The notes under the pieces were generated by a model. That model made no database searches, was not told where the DNA came from, and saw only the letters and a list, made by a program, of their open reading frames with translations. The translations under genes and the position numbers were made by a program. A stretch of DNA of 64,000 nt from the NCBI GenBank assembly GCA_043228905.1, contig JBHGNT010000003.1, positions 21,638,001-21,702,000 on the forward strand, read 5' to 3'. This DNA is from Azolla caroliniana (lineage: Eukaryota > Polypodiophyta). Of the stretch, positions 54,201 to 62,598 are shown piece after piece. The number at the start of each line of letters is the position of its first letter. Positions within the stretch are counted from its first letter, which is position 1.

Positions 54201-55314
54201 ACTGAAGCAGGCTCCCCGGCAATGGTACCGGAAGTTCGACTCCTTCATGACCGACGAAGGGTACCACAAAACGCAGTCCGATCACTGCGTGTTTGTGAAG
54301 AAGTTCGAAGGAGGAGACTTTCTAATACTCCTCCTATACGTGGACGACATGTTGATCGTCGGACGGGACCAGGTCAAGATATGGATGCTGAAGAAGGCTC
54401 TTCACCGAACCTTCTCAATGAAGGACCTGGGTCCGGCGAGGCAAATACTAGGGATGCACATCATCCGGGACCGGAAGAAGAAGCAGTTGTGGCTGTCACA
54501 GGAGAAGTACGTGACAAAGGTGCTTCACCGGTTCAACATGTCGGAAGCAAGACCGGTCGGGTCAACCCTCCCGGCAAACTGCAAGTTGTCCAGCAAGCAG
54601 AGCCCCAAGACAAAGGCTGAGAAGGAGGACATGATGAAAGTACCATATGCCTCTGCCGTCGGAAGCTTGATGTACGCAATGGTGTGTACAAGACCGGACA
54701 TAGGATACGCAGTCGGAGTGGTGAGCCGGTACATGAGCAATCCCGGCAAAGACCACTGGAACGCGGTCAAGTGGATACTCCGATACCTGAAGGGCACGGC
54801 AAACGTGTGCCTCCGATTCGGCTCCGGTAAGCCCGAACTCGACGGCTTTACCGATTCGGATATGTCGGCTGATGAAGATACCAGCCGGTCCACATCAGGG
54901 TATGTGATGACGTATGCAGGGGGAGCTGTTTCGTGGCAGTCGAGGCTGCAGAAGACGGTTGCGTTGTCAACCACGGAGGCGGAGTACATGGCGGCTGTTG
55001 AAGCCGGCAAGGAAATAATATGGATGAAGGACTTCATTAGAGAGCTCGGTATCCGGCAAGAGGAGTACCGACTCTACTGCGACAGTCAGAGTGCCATCCA
55101 CCTTGCGAAGAACGCGGCCTATCACTCCCGGACGAAGCACATCCAGCGAAGATATCACTGGATCCGGGAAAGGATAGAAGACCAGGAGTTCATGCTGACG
55201 AAGATCCACACGGAAGAGAACGGGTCAGATATGCTGACCAAAGTGCTCACACCCGACAAGCTGGAAGCGTGCCGGAAGAGGGTCGGATTGGAGAGACATC
55301 CCATGCCGAAGTGA
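51241..55314 (+). CDS. gag-pol: C3 gag-pol polyprotein (copia)
   Basis: It encodes 1357 residues and is unbroken. The start is MEGAGSGPPG just after the PBS; an in-frame ATG at 51184 lies inside the LTR and is unlikely. It has a gag domain with LNAQNYADWKIKMEDLL, CCHC CFHCGKPGHFRKNC at about 232, and protease VVDSGASFHLT at about 319. The integrase finger has LWHKRLCHM and CTDCLAGKQ, and the catalytic core has VHTDVCQVE, RADNGGEYRG and ELNGLAERMNR. RT has FLHGDLEEEIYMQQPEGF and LYVDDMLIVG (about 1032), and RNase H has FTDSDMSAD and CDSQSAIHLAKN. All catalytic residues are in place. It resembles the Tork/Tnt1-type copia group, by memory of motifs only. Confidence 0.96.
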   Translation: MEGAGSGPPGMMVLNAQNYADWKIKMEDLLIVRDLYEPIDRSEIPKGVLESEWKLLNRKAVATIRQYVDVSVLQHVANDTNAYEMWRKLSGLYERKNALNRTSLMRKIVNLKYRDGESMVEHVSTFMGFVNQLAAIKFPLEDAMQAIILMCTLPDSWENLVVTLSTSCTEDNLSLQTVKTSILNEEARRRDKEPVSDSKALLTESERGRQWNRSPQRREKSGTRSQSRGRPTCFHCGKPGHFRKNCRHYRKDNGADDTDSKKSPERNGAYRGAMDRRGPDRRGQDRKGTTALAASEEEIMLITEERELNLAGVEMTWVVDSGASFHLTPEKKYFSSYTAGEHGCVRMGNEGTCRIAGIGDVWLMTSTGCKMLLKDVRHVPEVRLNLISAGRLDDEGYTGSIRNGVMKFSKGSLIVARARKVNTLYLMNSRLCLEELNVAADTAGELWHKRLCHMSEKGMKRLAEDNLIPVKHVHLEKCTDCLAGKQNRTSFHSRPPTRRSAPLELVHTDVCQVETKSHGGAQYFVTFIDDHSRKLWTAPLKTKDQVLSVFKELHARVERESGKKLKAIRADNGGEYRGQFQEYCRSKGIRLEFTVPKTPELNGLAERMNRTIMERVRSMLAHAKLPKGFWAEAMSTATYVINRSPSVPLDGDTPQKVWTGKEVSYRHLKVFGCLAYVHVAKDRRGKLDPKTRPCIFLGYGDDEFGYRVWDPVDKKIFRSRDIIFMEDKTLADWESEKKMKSSKSTGEDKLYVEQSRPARDRLALEDPAEDGEETEPAEEDENDTGTGPDPEMDSDEEESEEPVTEAPERRYPLRERRAPRRFPEPEHVLLTDEGEPESFEEAKHDTQSRRWLSAMQDEMDSLHENHTYELVELPKGKRALRNKWVFKLKPGDAGNPPRYKARIVVKGFQQKKGVDFDEIFAPVVKMTSIRTVLSIAASMDLEVEQMDVKTAFLHGDLEEEIYMQQPEGFEKKGKEHLVCRLKKSLYGLKQAPRQWYRKFDSFMTDEGYHKTQSDHCVFVKKFEGGDFLILLLYVDDMLIVGRDQVKIWMLKKALHRTFSMKDLGPARQILGMHIIRDRKKKQLWLSQEKYVTKVLHRFNMSEARPVGSTLPANCKLSSKQSPKTKAEKEDMMKVPYASAVGSLMYAMVCTRPDIGYAVGVVSRYMSNPGKDHWNAVKWILRYLKGTANVCLRFGSGKPELDGFTDSDMSADEDTSRSTSGYVMTYAGGAVSWQSRLQKTVALSTTEAEYMAAVEAGKEIIWMKDFIRELGIRQEEYRLYCDSQSAIHLAKNAAYHSRTKHIQRRYHWIRERIEDQEFMLTKIHTEENGSDMLTKVLTPDKLEACRKRVGLERHPMPK

Positions 55315-55324
55315 AGGGGGAGTT

Positions 55325-55994
55325 TGTTGGGATTTCGGTCCCTCCGGATGGGATGTCCGGAGATGAATGACGGCAAGCCCGGTTGCGGTTACGGTGCCGG
55401 ATGATGAAGACCCCGGCTACGGTGCCGGATGATGAAGACCCCGGCTATGGAGCCGGATGATGAATACCCCGGCTACGGAGCCGGATGCTGAAGACCCCGG
55501 TTACGGAGCCGGATGACGAATGTACCCGGAGGGAGATCCGGATGCGGGGACATATTTGTGAATATGTTTGCCAAGAGCCCTTGAGGCTATATTTGTAAAT
55601 AGCCCGAAAGTCATATGTGTATAAATATGACTTAGGGCAAACAGTTTATGTTGTTGCTCATTTTTTTCTGTTTTCCACTAAGAGGGAGCGAAGTGAGAGC
55701 AGCCGAGAGAGAGTGAGAGAGAAAGAGGAAGGAAGAGGTCGACGCCTCTGTGTAATACCGCCGCCTGTGGCGAGGACAGTGAGCTCAAGGTCGTCGCCTT
55801 GCAGCTCGCCATTGTACATTCCCGCGTATAGTGATAGTTGGAGTCTTGCACTCCCGTGGTTTTTCCCATTTAGGGTTTTCCACGTAAAACATCCAGTGTA
55901 CCCTTCTCTCTATTGTTTTCGTGCATTGTTGTATTTCCCGTTTTCTGTGAATCGATCCAGTTCCTCGGTTGTGGCCGAGCACGGAATTTCGACA
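55325..55994 (+). repeat. C3 3' LTR
   Basis: It is 670 bp and apparently identical to the 5' LTR. The preceding GAAGGGGGAGTT (55313-55324) is the PPT, overlapping the stop codon of gag-pol. Confidence 0.95.
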
Positions 55995-56123
55995 ATTAGC
56001 TCCTTCGACGTAACTCCAGTAACCGTGTCCGAGCAGGTACTGGTGCATCTTGTAGGACCAAGACGCGTAGTTGGTTCTGTCGAGCTTCTCTGATGGAAGC
56101 GAGCTCGCCATGCCTCTATCCAT
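55995..56123 (-). pseudogene. C2 gag N-terminus
   Basis: The minus strand starts at 56123: MDRGMASSLPSEKLDRTNYAS, then MHQYLLGHGYWSYVEGAN, joining in frame to NDAAPESTHRDFPSW at 50539 when C3 is removed. The open frame that runs further left lies in the C3 LTR. Confidence 0.9.
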
Positions 56124-56183
56124 CGTTCTTCTTGTTCTTCTTCGTCAAGCTGTGTCGGCTACAGAGAGGTTCTCAACCCTCGC

Positions 56184-56195
56184 GCTCTGATACCA
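56184..56195 (-). promoter_or_regulatory. C2 primer-binding site (initiator tRNA-Met)
   Basis: The minus strand reads TGGTATCAGAGC, directly adjoining the 5' LTR. Confidence 0.9.
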
Positions 56196-56582
56196 TGTAG
56201 AAAGTAGCGTGCGGAAGCAGGTATGAAGACCGAACAGAAGGAAGGAAACTCAGGTTCAATGGAGAGCTTGGGCTTACACGGTATACGCAGGAGAGACAGA
56301 GAGAGTAGACACAAAAAATATATTCAACAATAATACTCTTGTCTGTACATAAGACGTGCTCAGTGAACACTTTTATACAAGTCCTAGAAGGACTGACCGA
56401 AGTACTGACAGTACTTCAATGCTCATTAAGAACTCCTACACTAACTCCCAGATATATTCCTCACGGAATATCTTTCCTAACGACCTCCCGGTTTACGCAC
56501 TCGGCCTAACCGATCGGTCCCAACCGATCCGGTCCTCGGCTTCTTCAGCCGATCCGGCCGATGTTGAGCTTGTCTCTCAACA
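56196..56582 (-). repeat. C2 5' LTR
   Basis: It is 387 bp and about 2% different from 45421-45806, including one indel near 56537. It is followed by GTTGA. Confidence 0.93.
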
Positions 56583-56587
56583 GTTGA

Positions 56588-57117
56588 GATACAAGACACA
56601 TTGCCAATGAGATAATTAGGATTTATTAATTATTATTCATTGCATACATTACTTGCTTTCCTTTCCCTTCCTCTCCTTCTTATATAGATGCCACCAGGCA
56701 TATGTGCATGTGAGGGTGTAGTACATGCATACAATGCATGATTGCCATTTGGCGCTCATGCATCACATGCAATGCATGATGACCATGTACCTCATCCAAG
56801 CTCTCATGTACCAGCAGTTCGTGTGAAAAGTACAATGAAAAAAACAAGTTTTAAAGGAAATAACCTAATCTAATGGTATGTCAATTTCCTCCTATCTTAG
56901 AGGTGTAAGGTTCAAACCCTTACTTGTACCTCATTGTATGCGTTAGGCTTATTTTATATGTTTGTATAATGAACACCTAAACACACATTACACGTGCACA
57001 TTCATGTGTTAACATACACGTCTAACCATCACTCCTTTCATACATGTGCATATTGCATCTTCTCGATTTCCCTCGTTCCACGCAATTTTCACACTGTTGC
57101 CGAAAATCTTCACGACA
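56588..57117 (-). repeat. G3 5' LTR, distal part
   Basis: It continues from 45420 after removal of C2. It is AT-rich with ATGCATG-type palindromes at 56720-56790 and a tRNA-like B box (GGTTCAAACCC, near 56910). It ends GCCGAAAATCTTCACGACA, the family-wide LTR start on the minus strand. Confidence 0.65.
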
Positions 57118-57142
57118 CCGCATTCCATCGCTCTCTACTGGG

Positions 57143-57265
57143 ATAGCTCATGAACCGGCTCACCACTCCAAGGACATATCCAATATCCGACTGGGCACAT
57201 ACCATTGCGTACATCATGCTTCCGACGACAGAGGCATATGGTATCTTCATCATATCTGTCTTCTA
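57143..57265 (-). pseudogene. Captured copia fragment (C3-like, end of RT)
   Basis: The minus strand reads DMMKIPYASVVGSMMYAMVC and then DIGY.LGVVSRFM, matching C3 residues around 1135-1170. Only about 120 bp remain, flanked by gypsy sequence on both sides. Confidence 0.8.
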
Positions 57266-58238
57266 GAGTTGGAAGGGACTACGACAACGAGGAGAGAAGA
57301 GGCTGATGCGGAGGTCGGGTCAACGGCGGGTGAAGCGCGTAATATGAAGCATGCATTACGGTTGGCGGAGGGCCAAGAAACAAGCATGCATTCGGAGGAG
57401 CCACAACGAGTGACTGAAGATAGCGGTCAGGTTGAGCCTTTGAGAGGCGAGTACGAGACAGAAGACAGAGCGGTGAGGTGTCAGGATCGACGGATGAACG
57501 GCGTGTGCGGGGGAGTGTGCACGGAGAACGAAGGGCTACGCACCAAGAAGAGCAAACACGACATCCCGGAGGATGTGCAGGGCCAAGCGGGCCAAGAGGG
57601 AGTAGGTCAAGAAGAAGCGGTAACGAGAGCCGCAAAGGACATCGAAACAGGGAACATCGACATAGATGTCGGGATGGAGGTACGCTCTACCACGACAGAG
57701 CACCGCGAGCAAGTGTGGAATGAGGAGCGAGTAATGCGGTCACATAAGGACCTAAGAACGAGCGAGCATTCGGAGGACGACATCGACGCATGGGAAGAGC
57801 CTACGGAAGGCAAGCGTAGAACGGAGGGAGTCAGCACGTTGAGGTGTTCGGGACGAGAACAAGGTCAAACCGAAGGAGGGACACACGCAGTACGCGAGGG
57901 GCGGAATCCAGCATGCGATCGGAGTGACCGGGAGCCTAACGATGAATGAAAGAAGAGTGACAGGATCGGCAACATTGTTCGGGAGGGATACTACGACCGA
58001 TCGGGGAAGAAGGTGTGAGCATCGGATATGGCGAATCGGATGGAGTCGATGGTTCGAGGACCTGCGGCGGATGTGGTGGATCGGGAGGCTATGGTGGTTC
58101 GTGTGGAAGGGACGAGCGTGCTCGAAATGGAAGACGAATTCGAGCAAGGCCAATGAGTACACAGCCAAACCCGGTTGATCACCATTGTCGAAAATCTCAC
58201 CCCTTCTCCTTTCTTGGCACATACCGGTGGATGTGCGG
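57266..58238 (+). pseudogene. Gypsy 3' internal region with an acidic, repeat-poor frame
   Basis: The + frame is open to 57949 and then broken by TGA and other stops. It is rich in Glu, Arg and Gly and has no recognised domain. It ends with FLAHTG..CAVWWG, a degraded version of the SWHIPEDVR tail that precedes the PPT in G1 and G5. It may be the variable region of a G2-type non-autonomous gypsy. The first part of the nominal ORF (57044-57265) is LTR and copia sequence. Confidence 0.5.
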
Positions 58239-58253
58239 TTTGGTGGGGGCGGA
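58239..58253 (+). promoter_or_regulatory. Polypurine tract of the 58.2-kb gypsy
   Basis: TTTGGTGGGGGCGGA adjoins the LTR start TGTCGTGAGG, nearly the same as the G1 tract. Confidence 0.75.
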
Positions 58254-59041
58254 TGTCGTGAGGATTTTCGGCCATGGTGAGAAAACCCGAGCGGAATGAA
58301 TAAAACGAGATGTGCAACATTGCACATATACTTAGGAAAATTGTAACTTAGGAAATAGACAAATGTAAGAAGGAAAAGTAAGTGTGGGGTGTAAATGTGA
58401 TGTGCACTTTGTAGACTAGAGGAAAGTACATGAAGAATGGGTGTAGGGAGTAGTGGGCATTGAGTGTGAATGTGAAAGGAGAGAGAGTTAAAGGCCCACC
58501 GATTTAAGATAAAGGAAAAATATTCCCCATTGAAAGAAGGGGATTTGACCTCTCCTTTTGTAATGTGCCTCACCCCTTACTACTATAAAAGGGAGTGAGG
58601 GGTCTCTTGTGAAAGGGGTTGCCTATTTTGAGTGAGGGGCTTCCACTTTTGGGGTTTTCTTTGGGGAGTCACCATTTTGTTGTTTCGGGGTAGACCATTA
58701 GGGTTTTAATGATCCCTATTTCGTTTTAGGGTTTGGGGTTTTAGGATCTCGTTTAGGGTTTCATTCTTCTTCTTCCTCTTCTTTACCTATCCGGTTAGGG
58801 TTTCTTTTAGGGTTTTGATTTGGCTTATGCGGCCATGGTTGTAATCATATAGTGGATTCTTAATATAGTTTGGTGATGTATCTTGTCTCTATTTTCTCTA
58901 CCATGCTAACCTCTTATTCTTTCTCCTTTCCTCTTGAGCTCAAAGGTCGAAGGTTAAGCTCCCATTCCCCCTCTACTCCCTAGTCCAAGACCCCCGCGGT
59001 CCCGCCTAAGATCCTACACATACCCGCGGAATTCCGTGACA
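58254..59041 (+). repeat. Gypsy 3' LTR with telo-box cluster
   Basis: It is 788 bp, TGTCGTGAGG...CCGTGACA. A CTATAAAAGGG box is at about 58581. Downstream are five TTAGGGTTT-type motifs (about 58689-58820). It is related to the G2c LTR (62063-62598, minus), sharing GGGGTCTCTTGTGAA and GGGGTTGCCTATTTT. Confidence 0.85.
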
Positions 59042-59209
59042 CTGGTGTCGAGGGATCTCGCCTCCGTCCACCACCCACTTCCTCATTCGCCTTGTCGTGA
59101 ACTCAGTTGTCCACCTTGGTGCCGCCACCGTCAGTCTCTCCAGTCTCATGTGGCCTCTCGTAGCCGGCCGCTGAAGTCTCTAAAACTGGTGTGGGCAAGG
59201 TCCCGGCAC
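59042..59209. other. Unassigned flank between gypsy LTR and CC-3
   Basis: GC-rich, no supported gene. The minus strand keeps a short open stretch (GETDGGGTKVDN) that could be more of the G2c variable region, but this cannot be shown. Confidence 0.3.
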
Positions 59210-59368
59210 TGTTGTCCGCCGGAATAGTAACCGACGGCCAAAAGCGTAGGAATAAGTATAAAGCGTAACGTATGTAACGGTTCACGCTTTATATAGTTTC
59301 TTATTCCTACGCTTTTGGCCATCGGTTACTATTCCGGCGGACAACACCTGGCATGCCCGATGGGACAG
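59210..59368. repeat. Fold-back of the CC LTR start and hairpin block
   Basis: The arm 59210-59256 (TGTTGTCCGCCGGAATAGTA and on) is repeated inverted at 59300-59346 with one mismatch. The inversion continues through 59347-59368 as the reverse complement of the CC block (CTGTCCCAC.GGCGTGCCAGG). The 47-nt arm recurs directly at 60448. See findings. Confidence 0.85.
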
Positions 59369-60400
59369 TTGGTAGTCGAACAAGACAGACGGCATCAACT
59401 CGAAATCTGCCTAAACAATGAAATGGGGAAATTAGAAAAACAACATGAAAAGGAATCCCAGTTGTGGGCGGGCCTGAAGGCCACATATGAGGAAGCGGCA
59501 GCCGTTAAACAACAAGAAACCGCAAATCTCCAGAAGTCGATGGAAGACGCACGCAACCGCTGCCAGGCCATCATGGATAATGTGCGCATCCTTCTCCAAA
59601 CCAACCGGGAAAGGTTCACAACGCAATTGAAAACTGCGTTGGACAAAGGATGGATGGCGTGGGCAACCCAAGCAGCAGAATTGCACGCGTATCGTACGGA
59701 CTGGGAGAACCGGCGGAAAGACGGTCGAGGGTTTTATAAGCTAAACGAGGAGAGCATTGCGACCGTACGGGAGGACCTAGCACAAGACTATCGCGCGTTA
59801 GCAAACCAACACTCCGAAGAACTCGCACAACTCCTAGATGATTTTGGTGAAAGTCAGGAGGAGTTATGTCACCAGATCACACAAACCGATAACACGCATA
59901 CAAACGAGGAACCCGGCGAGACACCAATTCCGGGCCCAGCCGAAGAAGAGGAACCTCAGGACCGATCACCAGCAAGGACAACGGAGGAGAATAGCGGGGA
60001 CGAACGAGCAGAGTTCCCCACAAGACCAGACAGTGAAACAATTAACCACCAAAAGGTCCAGCCCACACCATCTTCAGAAAACGCGGAAAATAGTGCGGAC
60101 CAGGCGGAATCCCCGCCCCACGCCCAGGGACACACAAAAACAGCCAACACCGCGGAGGACGTAACCATAGAGGCGGAGCAGCAGCCGACGGCAAGCACAC
60201 TACCGGCGGAGCCCAGTCCACGAACTCAAGAAGAGCCCACCGTACCCGAACCACCCGCACACGGCGAAGGCGACTCCAAGAGAAACCAGGCCGACCAAGC
60301 AGAGGAGCCGCACCACGATGCTCCTACAGGCCCTACATCAACTCCGGCCGAGGACACCACAACAGAACCAAACATCCGGGGCATTTTGGAAGAAGATTAA
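59360..60400 (+). CDS. CC-3: coiled-coil protein, open frame, 5' end probably lost
   Basis: The frame is open from 59315, but residues before about 59360 come from the inverted LTR copy, so the native N-terminus is probably missing; M at 59354 is a possible start. A long coiled coil (VEQDRRHQLEICLNNEMGK) precedes the family core WMAWATQAAELHAYRTDWEN, RRKDGRGFYK and VREDLAQDYRALANQH. A 180-residue Glu/Pro/Thr-rich disordered tail ends in IRGILEED. It is homologous to CC-1 and CC-2 in core and terminus. This is the least damaged copy. No enzymatic domain is recognised. Confidence 0.6.
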   Translation: MGQLVVEQDRRHQLEICLNNEMGKLEKQHEKESQLWAGLKATYEEAAAVKQQETANLQKSMEDARNRCQAIMDNVRILLQTNRERFTTQLKTALDKGWMAWATQAAELHAYRTDWENRRKDGRGFYKLNEESIATVREDLAQDYRALANQHSEELAQLLDDFGESQEELCHQITQTDNTHTNEEPGETPIPGPAEEEEPQDRSPARTTEENSGDERAEFPTRPDSETINHQKVQPTPSSENAENSADQAESPPHAQGHTKTANTAEDVTIEAEQQPTASTLPAEPSPRTQEEPTVPEPPAHGEGDSKRNQADQAEEPHHDAPTGPTSTPAEDTTTEPNIRGILEED

Positions 60401-60404
60401 CGGG

Positions 60405-60447
60405 ATGGGTCCGACGTGCAAAGGCACTGTCCCACAGGCGTGCCAGG
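60405..60447 (+). other. Conserved hairpin block preceding an LTR-like start (CC-3)
   Basis: TGGGTCCGACGTGCAAAGG and then CACTGTCCCACAGGCGTGCC with AGG before TGTTGTCC. TGGG/CCCA can pair. It begins five bases after the CC-3 stop codon. Confidence 0.65.
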
Positions 60448-60803
60448 TGTTGTCCGCCGGAATAGTAACCGACGGCCAAAAGCGTAGGAATAAGAAACTA
60501 TATAAAGCGTAACGTATGTAACGGTTCACACAAGTACGCGTGAACAGCTAATTAAACCCTGCATATATAAAGGGCAGAAAACCTCGTAAGGAGGTGTGTG
60601 TAAATTCTGGGAATTGTAAAAAGAACGCTTGATAATAGAATATTATCTTCTCTGAGTTTCTGTGTATAGCTACGGCTAATTCAGTGTCTGTGTCTCGGAT
60701 ACGTAATCGTAGTAGTACGTAAGCGCAACCTGTGAGCAGGAGTCGGTTGTAGCCGTCTCCCCTTACACACAGCGGAGTCACAGAGGTTCTCTCCTTACGT
60801 AGT
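60448..60803 (+). repeat. LTR-like sequence downstream of CC-3
   Basis: It begins TGTTGTCCGCCGG, with CTATATAAAG near 60499 and CATATATAAAGGG near 60562, and ends around TTACGTAGTA where G2c gag starts. Its tail (CGGTTGTAGCC...CCTTACGTA) resembles the end of the 5660/13326 sequence. The exact end is uncertain. Confidence 0.5.
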
Positions 60804-62024
60804 ATGATTAAGCTCTATTCGTTGTTCCACACCCACCTTGAGGTCTAGGTCGAAGGACTGACCACGAACCGTGTTTCCTAAGAGGCAACAGGCACCACCG
60901 CTCATCATGTCTGCAACCGCCTTTATTCGTACATCATCGTCCATGGCTTCCCCGTCACTGATTACGCAAGCCTCGATTACGCTTGCCTCCTCCTCGCTCG
61001 ATGTTTCGGGCAACCGTGTCCCGAAAATTCCGCCCACTCTCGAAGTGGCACTCATCGCTCCGTAGTCCCCAACCTTCTCCATGGTCGTCCCTTTTCCGCA
61101 AGACAAGAGGGTCGCTCGCTCTGCACCCTCTCCCATGTCATCGTTGCACGCTCTTTCGGCCTCCACATAGGCCCCGTCCTCCACGCGTAGGGAGGCGTCT
61201 TCCTCTGCGTCCTCTGATCCTCTCGGACCCAACTCCACAATAGACCCTACTTCGACTTCGATCTTTTTCCTCAATATCTCGCATGCTTCCCGTACCAAGG
61301 CTTCTAGGTCGAATTCCTCCGAACCATTACCCATTGAGCTCTCTTCCTGTGGTAGTGTGTAGCCACTCACCACTGTCTCTTCTTCGCCACTCACGGGTCG
61401 TGTTGTGGCCAACCACTTCTCATCGTGGTGTCGGCATACCCTTTCCACCTTGGTCCAATCCTTGATGAGGTCGGGTGCTCCATAATCATCTTCGAGCTTG
61501 AATAGAATGTCCATCGTTTCCTCCCAATGGACCAACTTAAAAAATAGGAGGACTTTATCCGCCCCCACCGATCTCTGATCCCGCTCCGAGAGTTGAGTGA
61601 GCCGCTGCTCGAACGCTCAGAATGCCTTCGTTGCGCCCCGATGGGTCTTCGCCGATGCAACCCACTGGTCGAAGTCACACCGTCCTTGGCTCTTCGGCAG
61701 TCCTCTGTATGTTTGTAGGAGCGCCTCTTCGAAGGCCTCCCACGAACTATGACCTTCTCGAAGCTCCTTTAGCTCCGCGCGCATACAGACGGCGATGACC
61801 CGACAAAAGAACTCCAGCCTCAACGTCTCGTCTACGCCTCGCACCTCCATTTCTGCGTTGTAGCCTTCCAAGTAGAATGAGACTTTGTCCCCGTTGAAAC
61901 GGCTGACTCTTTCGACCACTCGCTCAATAGCTTGTTGCGTCGCTTCTCGCCTCATCATTCCTCGTCCGAACTCCATCACCACATCGGCCACCATCTCTAT
62001 GAAGTCTTCGTCTTCCAACTCCAT
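60804..62024 (-). pseudogene. Gypsy G2c gag
   Basis: The minus strand starts at 62024: MELEDEDFIEMVADVV, RFNGDKVSFYLEGYNAEME, HSSWEAFEEALLQTY and FDQWVASAKTHRGATKAF. A TGA (61617-61619) replaces a CGA arginine of G2a, and the frame then runs open from 61616 to the CC-3 boundary with an acidic region. There is no zinc knuckle or protease. A full copy of the gag core that is split in G2a. Confidence 0.82.
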
Positions 62025-62040
62025 CCTCCCTTACCGCCCT

Positions 62041-62058
62041 TTCACGTCGGGTTCACCA
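62041..62058 (-). promoter_or_regulatory. G2c primer-binding site
   Basis: The minus strand reads TGGTGAACCCGACGTGAA between LTR and gag. Confidence 0.8.
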
Positions 62059-62062
62059 AAGA

Positions 62063-62598
62063 TGTCGCGGTATTCTACGGGTACGTGTAGGATCTTAGGT
62101 GGGACCATGAGGGTCTTGGACTAGGAAGGGGTTAGGAGAAAGGAGAAGAGATTAACATGGAACAAGAAATAAATGGAGGCAAGATACACCAATGAGTTAC
62201 ATTAAGAAAACACCACACGCTTTACAACCGTGGCCGCATAGGCCGAACGAAAACCCTAACCAAATAGGTAAAGAAGAAGAGTAAAACCCTAGACAAAACC
62301 CTAAGACCCAAATAGGGAGAAGAAGAACTCTAGAACAACCAAAACCCTAACCAAGAAGAGAGAGACTACCAAACCCTAGATCTAAGTGGTATACCCTTCT
62401 AACACAAAATAGGCAACCCCTTCACAAGAGACCCCTCCCTTCCTTTTATAGCCCAAGGAGGGAGGGACGTTACAATGTGGGATAAATACTCCCCTTTATT
62501 CTATACACATTTTCCTACTATACATGTGCTCATGTTGCACACCGCCTACTTGCCCATTCCATCCAGATTTCGCACTATAGCCAGAAATCTTCATGACA
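62063..62598 (-). repeat. G2c 5' LTR with telo-box cluster
   Basis: It is 536 bp, TGTCATGAAG...CCGCGACA on the minus strand. A GCTATAAAAGGAAGG box is near 62450. The leader part carries five AAACCCTA-type motifs in plus view (62247-62380). Related to 58254-59041. Confidence 0.82.

Larger units (their letters stand above)
50540..55994 (+). mobile_element. C3: complete, intact, very young Ty1/copia retrotransposon
   Basis: It has two 670-bp LTRs in which I found no difference, PBS TGGTATCAGAGC, an unbroken 1357-residue gag-pol, PPT and ATTAG at both sides (50535-50539, 55995-55999). It is inserted in C2 gag. It is the best candidate here for a currently mobile element. Confidence 0.96.
45421..56582 (-). 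mobile_element. C2: copia retrotransposon, split by C3
   Basis: It has LTRs of 386-387 bp, an initiator-Met PBS, a PPT and GTTGA at both sides (45416-45420, 56583-56587). The LTRs differ at roughly eight or nine sites, so it is older than C1, C3 and C5. Gag-pol has four stops and one frameshift and carries an unusual 3' extension. C3 sits at its gag codon 43 or so. Confidence 0.92.

Noticed and set aside
54525-55037. 170-codon minus-strand frame inside C3
   Set aside because: It is antisense to the RT/RNase H region of an intact polyprotein; no independent support.
56868-56930. A genuine tRNA gene at the GGTTCAAACCC box
   Set aside because: No acceptor or anticodon stems can be formed convincingly; only box-like similarity remains.
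57478-57723. Second + strand frame overlapping the acidic gypsy region
   Set aside because: Low-complexity frame overlapping a longer one; nothing supports translation.
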